A stretch of DNA of 64,000 nucleotides from Eutreptiella sp. 'Long Island Sound 2002'. Taxonomy: Eukaryota > Euglenozoa > Euglenophyceae > Eutreptiales > Eutreptiaceae. Both the position numbers and the translations under genes were made by a program. The stretch is from contig OZ038392.1 of assembly GCA_964036045.1 (NCBI GenBank), forward strand, positions 41,392,806-41,456,805, given 5' to 3'. Within the stretch, counting starts at the first letter, position 1. The number at the start of each line of letters is the position of its first letter. Shown one piece after another: positions 43,301 to 53,334 of the stretch. Under the pieces are notes generated by a model, which did no database searches, was not told the DNA's origin, and worked only from the letters and a program-made list of their open reading frames with translations.

Positions 43301-44101
43301 ATGCCCGAGGTGCACATTGGCAAGGAGACCTTTGACTGTGTGGTTCTCTGCGTGGATCGCCACAGTGGCTACGTAGTAGCCGTTCCGGCACGCAAAAAGG
43401 GGTTGCTTGCCAAGGAAGTGGCAGTCATGATGATTCGTCATTGGCTGACCGTCTTGGACATCCCCCGCACCATTTGCAGTGACCGAGGGCCCCAGTTTAC
43501 TGGTGGCTGGTTCAAGGCTATGTGTTCCCTCATGGGAATACGTCACGCCAAGAGCGTCGCCTATCTCAGCCGGTCTAACGGCCGTGCTGAAGTGGCTGGA
43601 CGGCAGCTGTTCGAGAAGCTGCGCGAGATCCACATCACCAATCCACGTCGGAACTGGTTTGACGAGATGTGGCCTGCTCTGAAGGCCCATCATGACACCC
43701 CCACTCCGGGCGGTTTGTCCCCTCACCAGATTCTGTTCGGCAGGGACCCCCTGGGTAGGGGACTTCCCTTGTCTGGTGATGGCATGGCTATGGATGCAAA
43801 GGAATTCTTCGCGCGGCAAGAGCAAACGGCGCGGGACATCCGCCAGCAGCTCGAGAAGGAGCATGCTGAGCGTCAGAAGTCCGCCCCGAGCTCGGCAGCG
43901 CAAAAGTTCAGGGTGGGAGACCAGGTGTGGGTGATCAGACCCCGCCCCATGGGCACCCACCGCACCAAGACCTGGTTCACACCCGGCGAGGTGGTCCGCA
44001 GGATTGGTGAGGACACCTACCGCATCAAGGTGGGTCACGGACAGTTCTGGGAGCGCCACGAGAGTCAACTCCGTGTGCAGGAGCCCGACCTCCGTGGCTA
44101 A
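40337..44101 (+). CDS. pol: Ty3/Gypsy pol of element 2: reverse transcriptase, RNase H, integrase
   Basis: Same frame as gag and protease. A roughly 250-residue N-terminal segment (WIHCPRWDIPRAIAKIRKDRS) precedes the RT. RT motifs are LVVDYRGLNAQ and FVDDV near 41795, with the two catalytic Asp. RNase H has RTDASDYA near 42290 and CTDHQSL. Integrase has an H2C2 finger (HHHMLHPG near 43080, CSVCQAC near 43195), then Asp in AMDVFS (43283), Asp in SDRGPQ (43479) and Glu in GRAEVAG (43590). A GPY-like C-terminal region (VWVIRPRPM) follows. The frame ends in TAA at 44099-44101, just before the chromodomain. Counting from the first non-ATG start (GTG, 40376) there are 1241 codons. No frameshift inside, so the enzymes look intact. 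Confidence 0.92.
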   Translation, partial: VVADLGASDLALDVFSSGTSAHLRVCEKYWSAQDSAWKKHWGPHQGLMWIHCPRWDIPRAIAKIRKDRSKALLVVPMGCTEEESTRHWVASLTNMTLNKVVLPAGESVYQDAKGQPMPPQRWPTEFHYVDGGLDQADATDFVCVNRIIAEPWRQCFAVPPVDIEESEDPLTEEELDLVQGYMDQPFHDWGNQREGKGQDKAWWEVDSIVSGSYDGNTFVKRVLDHMSSQDEPPGGNPPTYGDLFRGKTRDGPLGHLGRPPEPKPSGVATPQVSSVVQVPGKAKAESDDCPKIQALRARLKQKYGDTFFSGKPVFPPPVRGPYGEAKIRLKQDPRVYCHRKFALRGERKEAMEKILRDFIQRGWLEPCHSEWASPCFVVPKKGAGEWQLVVDYRGLNAQTQHDSYTLPLIEDMLQKQHRRRIFTVIDLKHGYHQMPLAEESRACTAMSTPLGALQWKVMPMGVTNGNAAFQRMLENLLEPVRDCADPFVDDVIITSGDPSMSYEELLEAHERDVTRVLDLLVRHKLTGSSDKATFAVSQVVFAGHVVGNGQRKPIPGKVAAIEHWEKPKTVSELRAYLGFCNYYSGYIKMYAEYAAPMTTMLKGSREETKKGSKKALVWDADSDRAFEGMKQALLSAVGLHLVDPDRGFVLRTDASDYAVGAVLEQVLDDGRHVPVAFWSRVLAEGQRRMWTPREKEAYAIVMALRKWAGYIALHPVTVCTDHQSLQSWHKEHVDTPSGPASRRARWHETLAKFDLTVVYIPGKDNTVADCLSRLAYPASKGMTDISAHGDEAETAEAKKIIEMERLMEEEGVKCFIVMAADAPLGTRMGRAVRVLAPDAGAESDKHLFPESCLQDDWTDDYAKSEAFAAEYRAVTDPDDGQKWPKGLTEEDGKLYRNGKLLVPESRVLQLCEAWHHHMLHPGVKKQALDMQRRFEIDHIVLYTAIKEVRKGCSVCQACNPDNRNVKGEAQWTPVPDQPMESVAMDVFSMPEVHIGKETFDCVVLCVDRHSGYVVAVPARKKGLLAKEVAVMMIRHWLTVLDIPRTICSDRGPQFTGGWFKAMCSLMGIRHAKSVAYLSRSNGRAEVAGRQLFEKLREIHITNPRRNWFDEMWPALKAHHDTPTPGGLSPHQILFGRDPLGRGLPLSGDGMAMDAKEFFARQEQTARDIRQQLEKEHAERQKSAPSSAAQKFRVGDQVWVIRPRPMGTHRTKTWFTPGEVVRRIGEDTYRIKVGHGQFWERHESQLRVQEPDLRG

Positions 44102-44401
44102 CATGTGTCCCTGAACTATGCCGCACATGAGGCTGATTCGGACGACGACTATGCTGAGCAGGACGACTATACAGTCGAGAAGATCCTTGCTCAGCGTCCG
44201 AAAGCCTCGGCACCAGGAGGCCTGGAGTTCAAGGTTCGGTGGCGAGGCTATGGGCCGTCCCACGACACCTGGGAACCCGTCTCCTCGTTCGTGCCGCGGG
44301 TCAATACTCCCTTCATGGAGTACATCCGCAAGCACAAGACCAAGATCCATGTCTCGGACTTGGCAGCACTCACCCGGGCGATTGCAGCCAGGGGTGCCTG
44401 A
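44102..44401 (+). CDS. Chromodomain of element 2, in frame with pol after a TAA
   Basis: About 99 codons directly after the pol stop and in the same frame. YTVEKILAQ, FKVRWRGYG and TWEPVSSF (about 44168-44290) are the three hallmark segments of a chromodomain, which in chromoviruses is the C-terminus of integrase and reads histone marks to direct insertion. No ATG begins the frame; only GTG at 44105 was available. Either the TAA is a nonsense mutation cutting off the domain, or it is read through like the TAG and TGA further 5'. Confidence 0.85.
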   Translation, partial: HVSLNYAAHEADSDDDYAEQDDYTVEKILAQRPKASAPGGLEFKVRWRGYGPSHDTWEPVSSFVPRVNTPFMEYIRKHKTKIHVSDLAALTRAIAARGA

Positions 44402-45966
44402 TCAGCGCCCTGAGCTCTCCCCTGATGCTTTTTGAGCGCTTGTGTGGTCGACGGATCGTCCCTCACTTGCTTGCTCTCTTACATCTTCCGGTGACCTGCC
44501 ATCAGACTGGCCATATACCCCCCCCTGCTGAATCCAGAGGAGGATGGCCCCTCTCTTCTTCTATTCGTCACTCCCCCCCTGCTGAATCCTTGAGAAACCA
44601 GGTGAGGTGACTGAACTTCATTTTTCTGAGCTCTTGGGGCCTTGAAGCCCATACGACGTTGCGCAACGGATGCCGCTGTCATCGGCATTGCGATTTTTGA
44701 GTGTGTGGTCTGGTCCCATGGCAATTGCGGGATCCAGGCCAGTCTACGTGTGTCGCGACTATATATGGCCTGAACTCAGGCGTTTTCCTGTCCACCCTCC
44801 TGCATACGCCTTATCCTGACCGTGGCGTGGTTTGGCGCTCTGTCCAGAGTGTGTTTACACGCCTATGTACCCCGCTTATTGCTTGTCCTTCTGTTCCACG
44901 GGATATGTGCATTTGTATGTTGCGATTGTCAGCCCATCATTGACGGATGGACTGTCTTTTCCCCCCTGTGGGAATGCGAATCGGAATACAGGGGCGCCCT
45001 GCTTCGCCGCCTACATGTTCTTACATAGGGTCCAGCTTGGACCAGTACCTAAGTACAGATTCTTCTGTTTGAGTGCCCGTGATACCGTGTGCCCTATTCG
45101 CTGTGATGTGGAGATCCTGATGGCGCCAGGCGGGAAGCCCAGTTGCCTGACTACAATCCCAGCGGTCCGCCACTGTCAGTCCCAGTGTGAGCCTACCGAC
45201 TTGCAGACGCACTTGCAGTCGGATGGCGGCCTCCGGTGCTCCTGACCTCGGTCAGTCTGCCTGGGAAACTGGTGGTTTGAGGAGTCGACGCCTCCGCCCA
45301 CACTGCATGAGGACTCCCTCATGTATGGCCTTCGTGGTAATAGGGCGAGGGAAAAGACGGCCTTGATGCCCGATCCCTTAAGGAGGAGCTCGTTCGGCTG
45401 TACCACTCTGGACTCGCGTCGTATGGATATGGACATGGTGCGCCCGAGGAAGGACCCGTGGGGACTCTCCCCCAGCCGGCGGGCCTTGGGAAGCTTGGGG
45501 TAGCCTGATGGATCTTTGGGGTCGCTCTCGACCTGTGGGACCACCTCGGTCGTCGTGTGACGCCTATGTTGGCCGTGTATGCCACTGCCACTGTGGTGGT
45601 GACCGTCGCAGCCGGCACCCGGTGCGCCTGATATGGGTTAACGGGTCCTTTGGATGCCGAACAATCGCCGCCAGGACCCGGGACTTGATACTTGATACTA
45701 TACTTGCAGTTATGTGTATGGGTATGGCTACAGCACCGTACCTGTCTTACTGGGGGACTCAGGCGGGGTTCGAACCCGCGTCTCCCGCATAAATGGCCGT
45801 GAAGCCGAATAAAGAGCAGGCACTCTAACCACTACTGTGGGACTTGGGAGGCCTAACCCGCGAATCAGCCTGAAGGAGGATGTGACACACCCCCCCCTTC
45901 AGGGGATAGTCCTGGGTACCCGCTGCCATGCATGGGTGTTATCGAGCCCCCCCCAGGGTTTGCTCT
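44402..45966 (+). other. 3' non-coding region of element 2
   Basis: No supported coding region. It contains a direct repeat CCCCCCTGCTGAATCC (about 44520 and 44576), a perfect palindrome CGTTGCGCAACG at 44657-44668 followed by an ATGCCG/CGGCAT hairpin, and a tRNA-like sequence on the minus strand at 45752-45844. Just before the purine tract a C-run and the G-run of the tract itself could pair (about 45945-45977). Confidence 0.6.
45752..45844 (-). other. tRNA-like sequence in the 3' region of element 2
   Basis: On the minus strand it has an A-box (GTAGTGGTTAGAGTG), an anticodon-type stem CCTGC...GCGGG and a strong T-arm with B-box GGTTCGAACCC (about 45766-45776). The region between the stem halves is 27 bases, as if a 7-base anticodon loop carried an intron of about 20 bases. 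The acceptor stem does not pair, so a captured tRNA or SINE relic is more likely than a working tRNA. Confidence 0.5.
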
Positions 45967-45977
45967 AAGGAGGGGGG
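45967..45977 (+). promoter_or_regulatory. Polypurine tract of element 2
   Basis: AAGGAGGGGGG ends exactly at the base before the TG of the 3' LTR (45978). This is the priming site for plus-strand DNA synthesis and independently supports the LTR boundary. Confidence 0.85.
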
Positions 45978-48456
45978 TGAAGCGGTACCGAGAACCTATG
46001 GCCCATGGCCCGGAGGCCTGTGAGCCGTGACACCCGTGCGGAAGCCGTTGACACCGGCTATCCCTGTTCTCTAACCCGTGAAATCTGGAATCTGATTTCT
46101 AACCAATAAATCGATGTAGAATTACCGTGATTTTATTGTCTTGATCGATTTTCGGTCAGAAATCGGTGAAATACCCGATTTCTACCGCGATTTCTAATTG
46201 CCGTGAAATCGCCGCCTGATGTCGCCTGTTCGCGCGCCTTCGTCGCTTCTCCGTGGCGAGTTTTGTTCCAGACTTTTCTCGAGTACCTTTGAGGTTCTAA
46301 GAGAACTTAAGGGCGGAATCTAGAGGGTATTTACTGTACTTTCATCTGGTGTGTTCACCAGAATTTTTCGCCGTTTCGTTTTCGAGAAAATCAGCGCGCA
46401 AGGCTTTCCGTCGATCGTGCGAACTCATGCTTCTCAAGGACCATGAGTTCGGACGGAACCCTACATCCCCCCCCTATGTCTTTCGTCCATGCCCCTTTCA
46501 CGTGGGCATATCCCTTTGTATAGGGAAGCGGGCAATGGCGGTGTTTTAGGCAGCCTATGTGTCTCGCAAACCCAGGTCGTTTGCGTGCGCAAACGCAAAC
46601 TTTGTGGGCTTGTGAGCATGAACGTTAATGACCGAATATGCAAGCACTAATGACACGAGTGGGCGGAGACAATCTAACCATAGTGTGCATATTTGAAAGC
46701 ACCTACTATGGGCCTACTCCAAAAGTGTTTACTCATATTTTTGCTCCTCAAGGTCCCAAAGATAGGTTCATGCCAATATCGCCGATATATGCACTTTTTC
46801 CCATAAATAGTGTGCATCAAGGAATGAGGTGTTAAAAATGCTTTCATTGTGCTTTGAACCTCAACCCTTGTTGCAAAAGGGAAGCAAAGCCTCGGTTTGC
46901 ATCCATGCAAGAGCCCGAGGCTCCTTCATTTCGTGATACGGAGATACGATATTTGGAGGGACCACTTTTGGGTGAATTTTGGCCGTTTTGCCCGAAATGG
47001 CCACAAAATCCTTCTCCCCCTGATTTCACCCCCGAGGTTGCGTGCGCCACTTGACCAAGGGTAAGGGCAATTCGGAGAGAGCACATAAACCCGCATCGAA
47101 TGGGATGTTTCCCCATGTGGCCTCTCCTCTCGATGGGAGAGTTGTGAGTCACCCAATTTGGGGTATGTTGCCATTCTGCCCCATTTGCGTATCACTTTCC
47201 CTCCAATAAGGAAAATAGCTAGAGGCGACCATGAGGGTTGGCAAGTGGCATAAATTGGGACCTAAGTGCCATGTGTCCATAGTATCTTTGGTTGAAAGGA
47301 TCCTCGACGTGGCCATGGAGATATGGAATCATGAGTGCGGGCCATTTTGGCCAAATTTCGCTGTTTTTGCCATTGTGTGCCATATTGGAATTACCATATC
47401 TCCATGGGGCACGGGATCTAGCCAGGGGGAAATGGCGAATATTGTAGCATATGACCAAGGGTTGAACGCCATTGAGTTTCGTATTTGCTCCTCTGGCTCA
47501 TCCTGAGTTATTCAACTTTTGGTGCGATCCACGATCCCCCCCTTTGCACCGCATGTTGCTTTCTGCCCCGTCCGTGTGGTCATCCCCTCGGTGAACAGTA
47601 AGCAGCCAGCGTGACAGCAAGCGATAACCCAGGGCATGGGACCAAAGGGGATATCAAGGGTTGTGAATCAAGGCTTGGCGCGTCAATATCGCCAAGATAT
47701 CCTACCCTGGACGGTCGCCCGAGACGGCCGATTTTGCCATTTTGGCAATCATGATCCCACTTGACGAACCCGTGGTGCCCTGATGCCGGGACCTCAGAGG
47801 GAACCAGGTTGGGTGAGGGCTCCAAGGAGTTCGTATGCGAAGGGCATAGGGTCAGTTGCCTCGTCCCTACCTCTCTCGCGCCCGGACGAGGGGTCAATTT
47901 TGGAGTTTTTCAAGCTAATATCAGTTTGGGCTGAAACAGCCCATTTTCAGCTACCAACTCCTGAGGGATAGTGGCGGGGCCATATCTCTGGCTCAGAGTG
48001 GAGTTGGGACCTGCTGTGAGGGGAACATAGGGAGCCACTATTGGCTGGCCCTGGAGCCCTCTTGGTTCCCAGCAACTCGCCTGTGGCTGGGCGGGACACC
48101 CCCCCTATTGGCAGGGTTTCAGGGTCCGGACTGAGCAGGGCATGGGTTGTGTTTGAGCCCCCGCCCCCACCAGCCACTGAGAGGGTCGGACCTGGGATTG
48201 GGATACGAGTTGGGATAGAGTGTCTATTGTCCTGTGATGCCCTTACCCCAGTCCAGTCTCAACCCCATGTGTACATATCCTGATGTGTTGCTGTACATAC
48301 GTTCGTTCCCTTGTTGCAGAGTGGCAAGGATCCTGAAACGCTTTGTCACATGACACGAGCGTATTGATGCCCTTGTGAGCGTAGTGCTTTGCCTGCCTGC
48401 TCACCTGAGCGTGTCACCGCAGCGTCCCTTGGCCAGCACCCCACGGGAACGCGTCA
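45978..48456 (+). repeat. 3' LTR of Ty3 element 2, 2479 bp
   Basis: Co-linear with 32771-35572 apart from the missing 323-bp segment (junction near 46635) and scattered substitutions. It is followed by CTAC at 48457-48460 and then LINE U2. Confidence 0.92.
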
Positions 48457-48460
48457 CTAC

Positions 48461-50091
48461 GAGGAAGGAGCAGCTGAAACTGATGGATAATAATTCCTGA
48501 GGACCGGGCAACAACGTTTGATCGCCCCCGTGGGACGCCGTTGAACTCCCTCATCAGAGGGACAATGTACACACAGCAACCTGCACCGGACCGCACAGCG
48601 CGACTCGAACGCACCACAAGCCCATTGGGTCACTTATACCGGAAAACCTCTCAGCAAACTGGGCCTAAGAGTTTCTAGAAAATTCCCCAGACTGTATTTT
48701 CGTGGTGTTCCTGCACGTTGGCATACTCCCGCAACAGTGATCGCACACGTAACCCCAGACAGCCAAAAACTGCGGGACGTGGTGTAAGCAGCCACTGAGA
48801 TCTTGTGCCCGAATCGGCACTGGCGTCTGCACTGAATCTGGCCAGAGTTACTGCTGGCCCCAGCACATGAACTTAGTATTTGCGTGAACAGCCCCACTGA
48901 GCCTGACCGGGCGAGCGGTCTTGATGATATTCCTCCTTGTAATGACTGCGATGGGCATCTGATGACTTGGGAGCACTCGCAGCGTGGAAATTCTTCCGCG
49001 AATGCCTCTGAGGCTGAAATCTGGGACGATCAGTGCCCTTGCCACCTGCAGAGGAAGTCAACAGAAATCAGAGCTTCAACCAAACAAATAAGGAGAGCAC
49101 CACTTCAGGGTGCGCACCCAGAGACATGTGATAATCAGACACCAGAAACGCAACACTATTGCCTTTTATTGTATGGAGGTGCCAGAGATGGATGCCAATG
49201 TCCTGCCGCACACCACTCCAGGGCCACTTGGGGGAGAGGATGCACCAATAGAGTCGTCGTTGCCTGAGGCGGCGAGACTGTGCAACCTCCATCATCTCAG
49301 CAAGGTCTCCGTGGCTCTCAACCAGGCATACATCTCCACATCGTGGGCTCCAGTAACCAAGGGCAACTCCCACAGGGTCGACCAAGAAGTGGCTGAGATG
49401 ACTTCCAGCATGCTCCTTCAATGCAGACAGAAGCACCCACAGAAGCCGCGTGGAATACGACTGTCTCTGACTGGAAATATGACCAGAATATCCAACAGGA
49501 ACATTACTGTTGATGGAATGCAGAACATTCAAGACCAGACGAGGCTCTGCTGCAGGTACAGAAGGCAGATCAGACTCGCTATTTGATTGCAGTACTTGAC
49601 TGGCACTACTTGACTGGCAGCTGCAAGAACCTGCATTTGCAACGCCTGCGGAAGCTGAACACCGTGACGAAGAAGGCAGCCGCTAATCCCACGCAGAGGC
49701 ATTGAGGAGGTCCACACAGGGCAATGCACTGGCCCTGGGGGGTTTGGAGACGGCAAACGACCCGCTTGATCTGGGATGGATGCAGACAATATCTAACTCT
49801 GACACCGCTTCTCCTTCATCAGGAACCCATCGCAGTTGGTTGACATCGTTGGGGTCACTGCAACAATGCCCCAGACCATAAGAAGACATGGTGTGTACAG
49901 GAGCTCTGAGAGGCAGCACGACAAGCTCCAGTAGGACACAAACAATGAGCAGTCAACTCAGCAACTACTTGCCACTGCACTCATGTGTTGAGAACGTCAA
50001 TCGCCAGATGGTAACTGCACCAGGCAGGTATCCGGGAGCCCTTAGAATGGCACTATTGATAAAGAATTGCATGATCCGATGGTATCTGCAT
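48461..50091 (-). mobile_element. LINE unit U2, remaining part with a large internal deletion
   Basis: Bases 48461-49789 match the 3' region of U1 (23180-24475). At about 49790 the sequence jumps to the 5' region (49797-50091 match 29983-30270). The whole ORF1-ORF2 part, about 5.5 kb, is missing. Open frames here are remnants without RT or endonuclease motifs. Confidence 0.85.
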
Positions 50092-50180
50092 TGAGCACCC
50101 GACACGGGCAGGGGGCTGGAAAGGGGCCCAAGGGCAAGGGCAAGGGCGCCGCGGGCCCGAAGGGACAGGCGGGACGGGGC

Positions 50181-50960
50181 ATGGGAGCCCAGGGGGGAGG
50201 ACGGGACGAGGGGAGGGGAGCAAAGGGCGGGGCGCCCCCGCAGCCGGACGTGCAGCCGGTGAGGTGCATCCCCCCCGGCATCCAACAGATGCCGGCACAC
50301 CACACCCACCACCACCACCACCACCACCACCACCACCTCTACAACATCGACCCTGACGCCAGCGAGCTCGTCCCCCCCCAACCCCCACTACCCTGGCACC
50401 AGCCAGCCCCCCCCGCGCCGAGGGCGGAGCCGGCGCGGATGGCCTCGGCGGAGGGGGGGCGGGGCGCGGCATCGGCGCCGCAGGCGCAGGGGCAGCGAGG
50501 GGGGCCGGCACGGGGGGCAGAGGAGGGCCGGCCATGGGACCGGGACTGGGGCGCGGTCCCGGACCATCTGGGGGAGGAGACCCTCCCCCTGGTGGGGGAG
50601 GTGTACGGGTGGTTGTGCTGGGCCAACCAGGGGACCTCCAGGAGGTCGAGGAACCGGCCCTTCGATGCCGTGCTCCTCCGGAGAGACGGAGGAAACCGAG
50701 AGGTACCCCCGGGGGGGGGGTGGGCAGCACCAGAGGACCATGAGAGGGTCCTCAGGTCAGTGATCCGGGCGGCGTGGCCCGACAGGGAGCCGACGTGGCC
50801 GGCCTTCCTGGAAGGGGGAGCGGTGCTCCGCGTCACGGATGCGGACGCCAACAACTGGCTCCCCTGGGCTTTGCGCAGCGCCCTCGCCCACTGGCGCTAC
50901 CGCCGGCACAACCCGCCGCCGCCACAGCCCCAGCCCCCACACAAGCGGCGGCGCAGGTGA
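50181..50960 (+). CDS. Uncharacterised protein with poly-His run in the GC-rich insertion
   Basis: About 260 codons from the first ATG inside the insertion. The frame is open further left through the insertion end into the LINE flank, so the start is uncertain. The N-terminal half is low-complexity (Gly/Pro/Ala) and includes a run of ten His (about 50305-50336, from an ACC array). The C-terminal half has ordinary composition with WDRDWGAVPDHLGEE, GEVYGWLCWANQG, RVLRSVIRAAWPDREPTWP and NNWLPWALRSALAHWRYRR, ending in a basic tail. That half looks like a real folded domain. I do not recognise it; a gag- or ORF1-like nucleic-acid binder would suit the setting but is only a guess. Confidence 0.45.
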   Translation: MGAQGGGRDEGRGAKGGAPPQPDVQPVRCIPPGIQQMPAHHTHHHHHHHHHHLYNIDPDASELVPPQPPLPWHQPAPPAPRAEPARMASAEGGRGAASAPQAQGQRGGPARGAEEGRPWDRDWGAVPDHLGEETLPLVGEVYGWLCWANQGTSRRSRNRPFDAVLLRRDGGNREVPPGGGWAAPEDHERVLRSVIRAAWPDREPTWPAFLEGGAVLRVTDADANNWLPWALRSALAHWRYRRHNPPPPQPQPPHKRRRR

Positions 50961-53334
50961 TGGCCCAGACGGTGGATACGAGAGAGTGGGGGGGGGGGCT
51001 GGGCCCCCCGACCAACACCCCCCCCACGGTACGGCACGACGCAAGAGAGCGTGCCACCTCCCGCGGGAGGGAGTGCGGAGACAACGAGCGCGGGGGGGAA
51101 CCTGCTGCCCCGCAGCCCGCTAACCACTGACCGCTAACCCTCACTGCCACCCCCGGCCGGCCAGCGCCGCGCGACGACGGCCGGGGGGATGAGGGGCCCC
51201 AGCGAGGGCCTGCACAAGGATCCGGCTCTAGGTAGAGGGGGGCGGGGGAAGGGCGCGACCCCCCAGCCGATGGCTGGCCCCCGGGGCCAGGACTGCCATG
51301 CCGCCCCCCCCCCCGGCCGTCAGGAGGCGTCGCCAGGGGACCAAAGGCCCCCCCGCCCCCTCCCACACAGGCCCGAGAGCGGGCGGGGGGGCGGCCCCCC
51401 CACCCCCCCCCCGCACCCACTCCAGCTGGGGAGCCACAGGCGCGGCCCTCCGCCCCCCTAGGGCCGGGGGGGCGCCCCCCCCCCCAGAAGGGACGGCGAT
51501 GCGGTAAGGGGAACGGCGGCTCGACCTGCTCCCGCGAACCCACACCGGCGTGCCGGAGCAGCGCGCACAACGGAACAGGAAGGAGGCCGCGCCCCAGATG
51601 ACCCCCCCGTAACCACAGCCCACTCAGGGATGACAGAGGGGGGGTTTCAGGTCTGCTGGGGCCCCCGGGGGAGCGGTCCACGGGCCGCCCCTCACCCCCC
51701 CCCACCCCGGGGCGGCACTTCAGCCCCGAACGCACGCGCATGCCGGAATGGAATGCGCCGGCGACACGGAGGGGGCCAAGATGGAGTACCGCAGGCCGCC
51801 GCCCGGAAGGAGAGCAGGGAGGCCGCGGCGCGACACCTCCGCCCCCCCCCCGCCCCCCCACCGGCCCGCAAGCCGCGGGGGCCCCGGCCCCCACCCCCCG
51901 AGGCAGGGGGGACGCCCCCCCCCCGCCCGAGAGAGGAGCCGGAGTGCGACCCGCCCCCCCGCCCCAGCCGCCGGCTCCCATGGGGGCCGCGAAGAACAAG
52001 CGAGCCCACGCCTGCGCGCCGGGACGCCGCACAGATCGTACCCAGAGAAGCCGGGTGAAGACGAACCGGAGTGGTATGGGGGGCCACGCCCCCCATGGAC
52101 AGCACAACGCCAGTGACGCCCGCTTTGTTGCCTGCCCAGGGAAGGCAGAGGGACGGAATGAGGCAGAGCGACCCCCCGCCCTACAGGCCCCACCCCGGCC
52201 GCACAGCCGGGGGGTACGGCGCACGCCCCCCCCCCCCCCCAGCTTGCCCCCCAGCATATGAACGCCACGGACCCGCCCCGCGGCGCGCAGCCCCCACAGG
52301 GACAGAGCAGGGCCCCCACACCCACACGCCCGCGCCCACAACACGTGGATCGCGGAACCCGACAGCCCGCCCAATGGACGGGCAGTCGGGGGAGGGGGAG
52401 CGCATGACCCCAGACGCCCCACGCAACGGTAGAAGGCACCCCCCCCGGGGACGCCCTGCCGCCACTCCCACAACCCCCAGCCAAGTAGGGGGGAGCCGGG
52501 ACCGGACCGCCCCCCCCCCAAGCACGCCAGACGGAGCAAGGGACCGGGGCAGGACACGCGGAGGGGCACGGACCACGTCGAACGGCCCTACCAGCGCCCA
52601 GTGCCGGGACCACGCGAGATGCGCGCGCCACACCACCCAGCGCGGGGGGCAGCGGACACCGCGAGAGCGCGAGCGCACACACACGAAAGGGACACGCGGG
52701 GACTACCGGAAGGGCAACCGGACCGAGCGCGCGGAACGCACAGACCGCGTGGAATGGCGTACCAGCGAGCGAGGGTAAGGGACACCCGGACGGGACGGCC
52801 CGCCACACGCAGCGCGGAACACGCGGGGCGGGGAGGGGGAAGCGAAAGAGACACGACGCCAGGTACCGGCCCGAACCCCCCGAACCGGCCGCGAGCGCCG
52901 CGCACACACAGACGGGGCACTGCACCCGCCAAGGCAGTAGTGGCGCACAGCGCCACGCCCCAACCCCTAGGCTAGGCAGCCTCCGCGCCAGCCCAAGGGG
53001 GTCCCACTGCGGACAAGCCACCAGCACGGGCCCGGCGGCGCCGGCGCCCCAGGCGACCACGCATTAGGGGGGCAACGCAGTGGGTAAGCGCCCGCAGCCA
53101 CAGTTGCGAATTGATGCACTGACCGGGGAGTGGCGAAACGGGGAAGCCGGGGAAGGACGGGGCTCCGAGCTCTGTGAACCCGGGGGACCCCACCACCAGG
53201 CAGGAGGTGCGTCTTGGAGGGCCCCCCACTAGGACCCGGTGGGGAGGATATCACCTGGCCCGACCAGGTGGCCCCCCGGGGCCGAAAGACGTCTAGTACC
53301 CGCAAAATCAAACCTCAAACCTCAAACCCTGCAG
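50961..53334 (+). other. Rest of the GC-rich insertion, no supportable gene
   Basis: Dense C-runs keep long frames open on both strands (for example minus-strand frames of 446 and 578 codons), but their composition is only Gly, Pro, Ala, Arg and Cys, as expected from base bias. On the plus strand the frame 52071-52778 is Arg/Thr-rich without a known motif. The last 50 bases are AT-richer and hold the short tandem tail. Confidence 0.5.

Larger units (their letters stand above)
32771..48456 (+). mobile_element. Complete Ty3/Gypsy chromodomain element (element 2), 15.7 kb
   Basis: Two LTRs starting TGAAGCGG and ending GCGTCA flank gag, protease, pol and chromodomain on the plus strand. CTAC flanks the element at 32767-32770 and 48457-48460. 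The LINE copies U1 (about 23172) and U3 (about 54945) show the uninterrupted site. A purine tract touches the 3' LTR. Both LTRs, TSD, PPT and nearly open coding frames indicate a fairly young insertion; LTR divergence consists of scattered substitutions plus one 323-bp length difference. Confidence 0.93.
50099..53334 (+). mobile_element. Unclassified GC-rich 3.2-kb insertion with 7-bp TSD
   Basis: TGAGCAC occurs at 50092-50098 and 53335-53341, and the LINE flanks on both sides are contiguous in U2 near 30279-30290, so this is an insertion. Its base composition, with many long C-runs, is unlike anything around it. The right end carries three tandem AAACCTC-type units before CTGCAG. One open frame at the left end (50181-50960) has coding character. 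There are no LTRs or inverted ends. Variable-length TSD plus a short tandem tail suggest a non-LTR or retroposon mechanism, with the plus strand as sense strand. No reverse transcriptase is recognisable. Confidence 0.7.

Noticed and set aside
32771-48456. Endogenous retrovirus with env
   Set aside because: There is no envelope-like frame between the chromodomain and the 3' LTR; the structure is a Ty3/Gypsy retrotransposon.
50833-53060. Long minus-strand open frames (578 and 446 codons) in the GC-rich insertion
   Set aside because: Composition is almost only Gly, Pro, Ala, Arg, Cys and Trp, as C-rich DNA produces by chance; no motif is visible.
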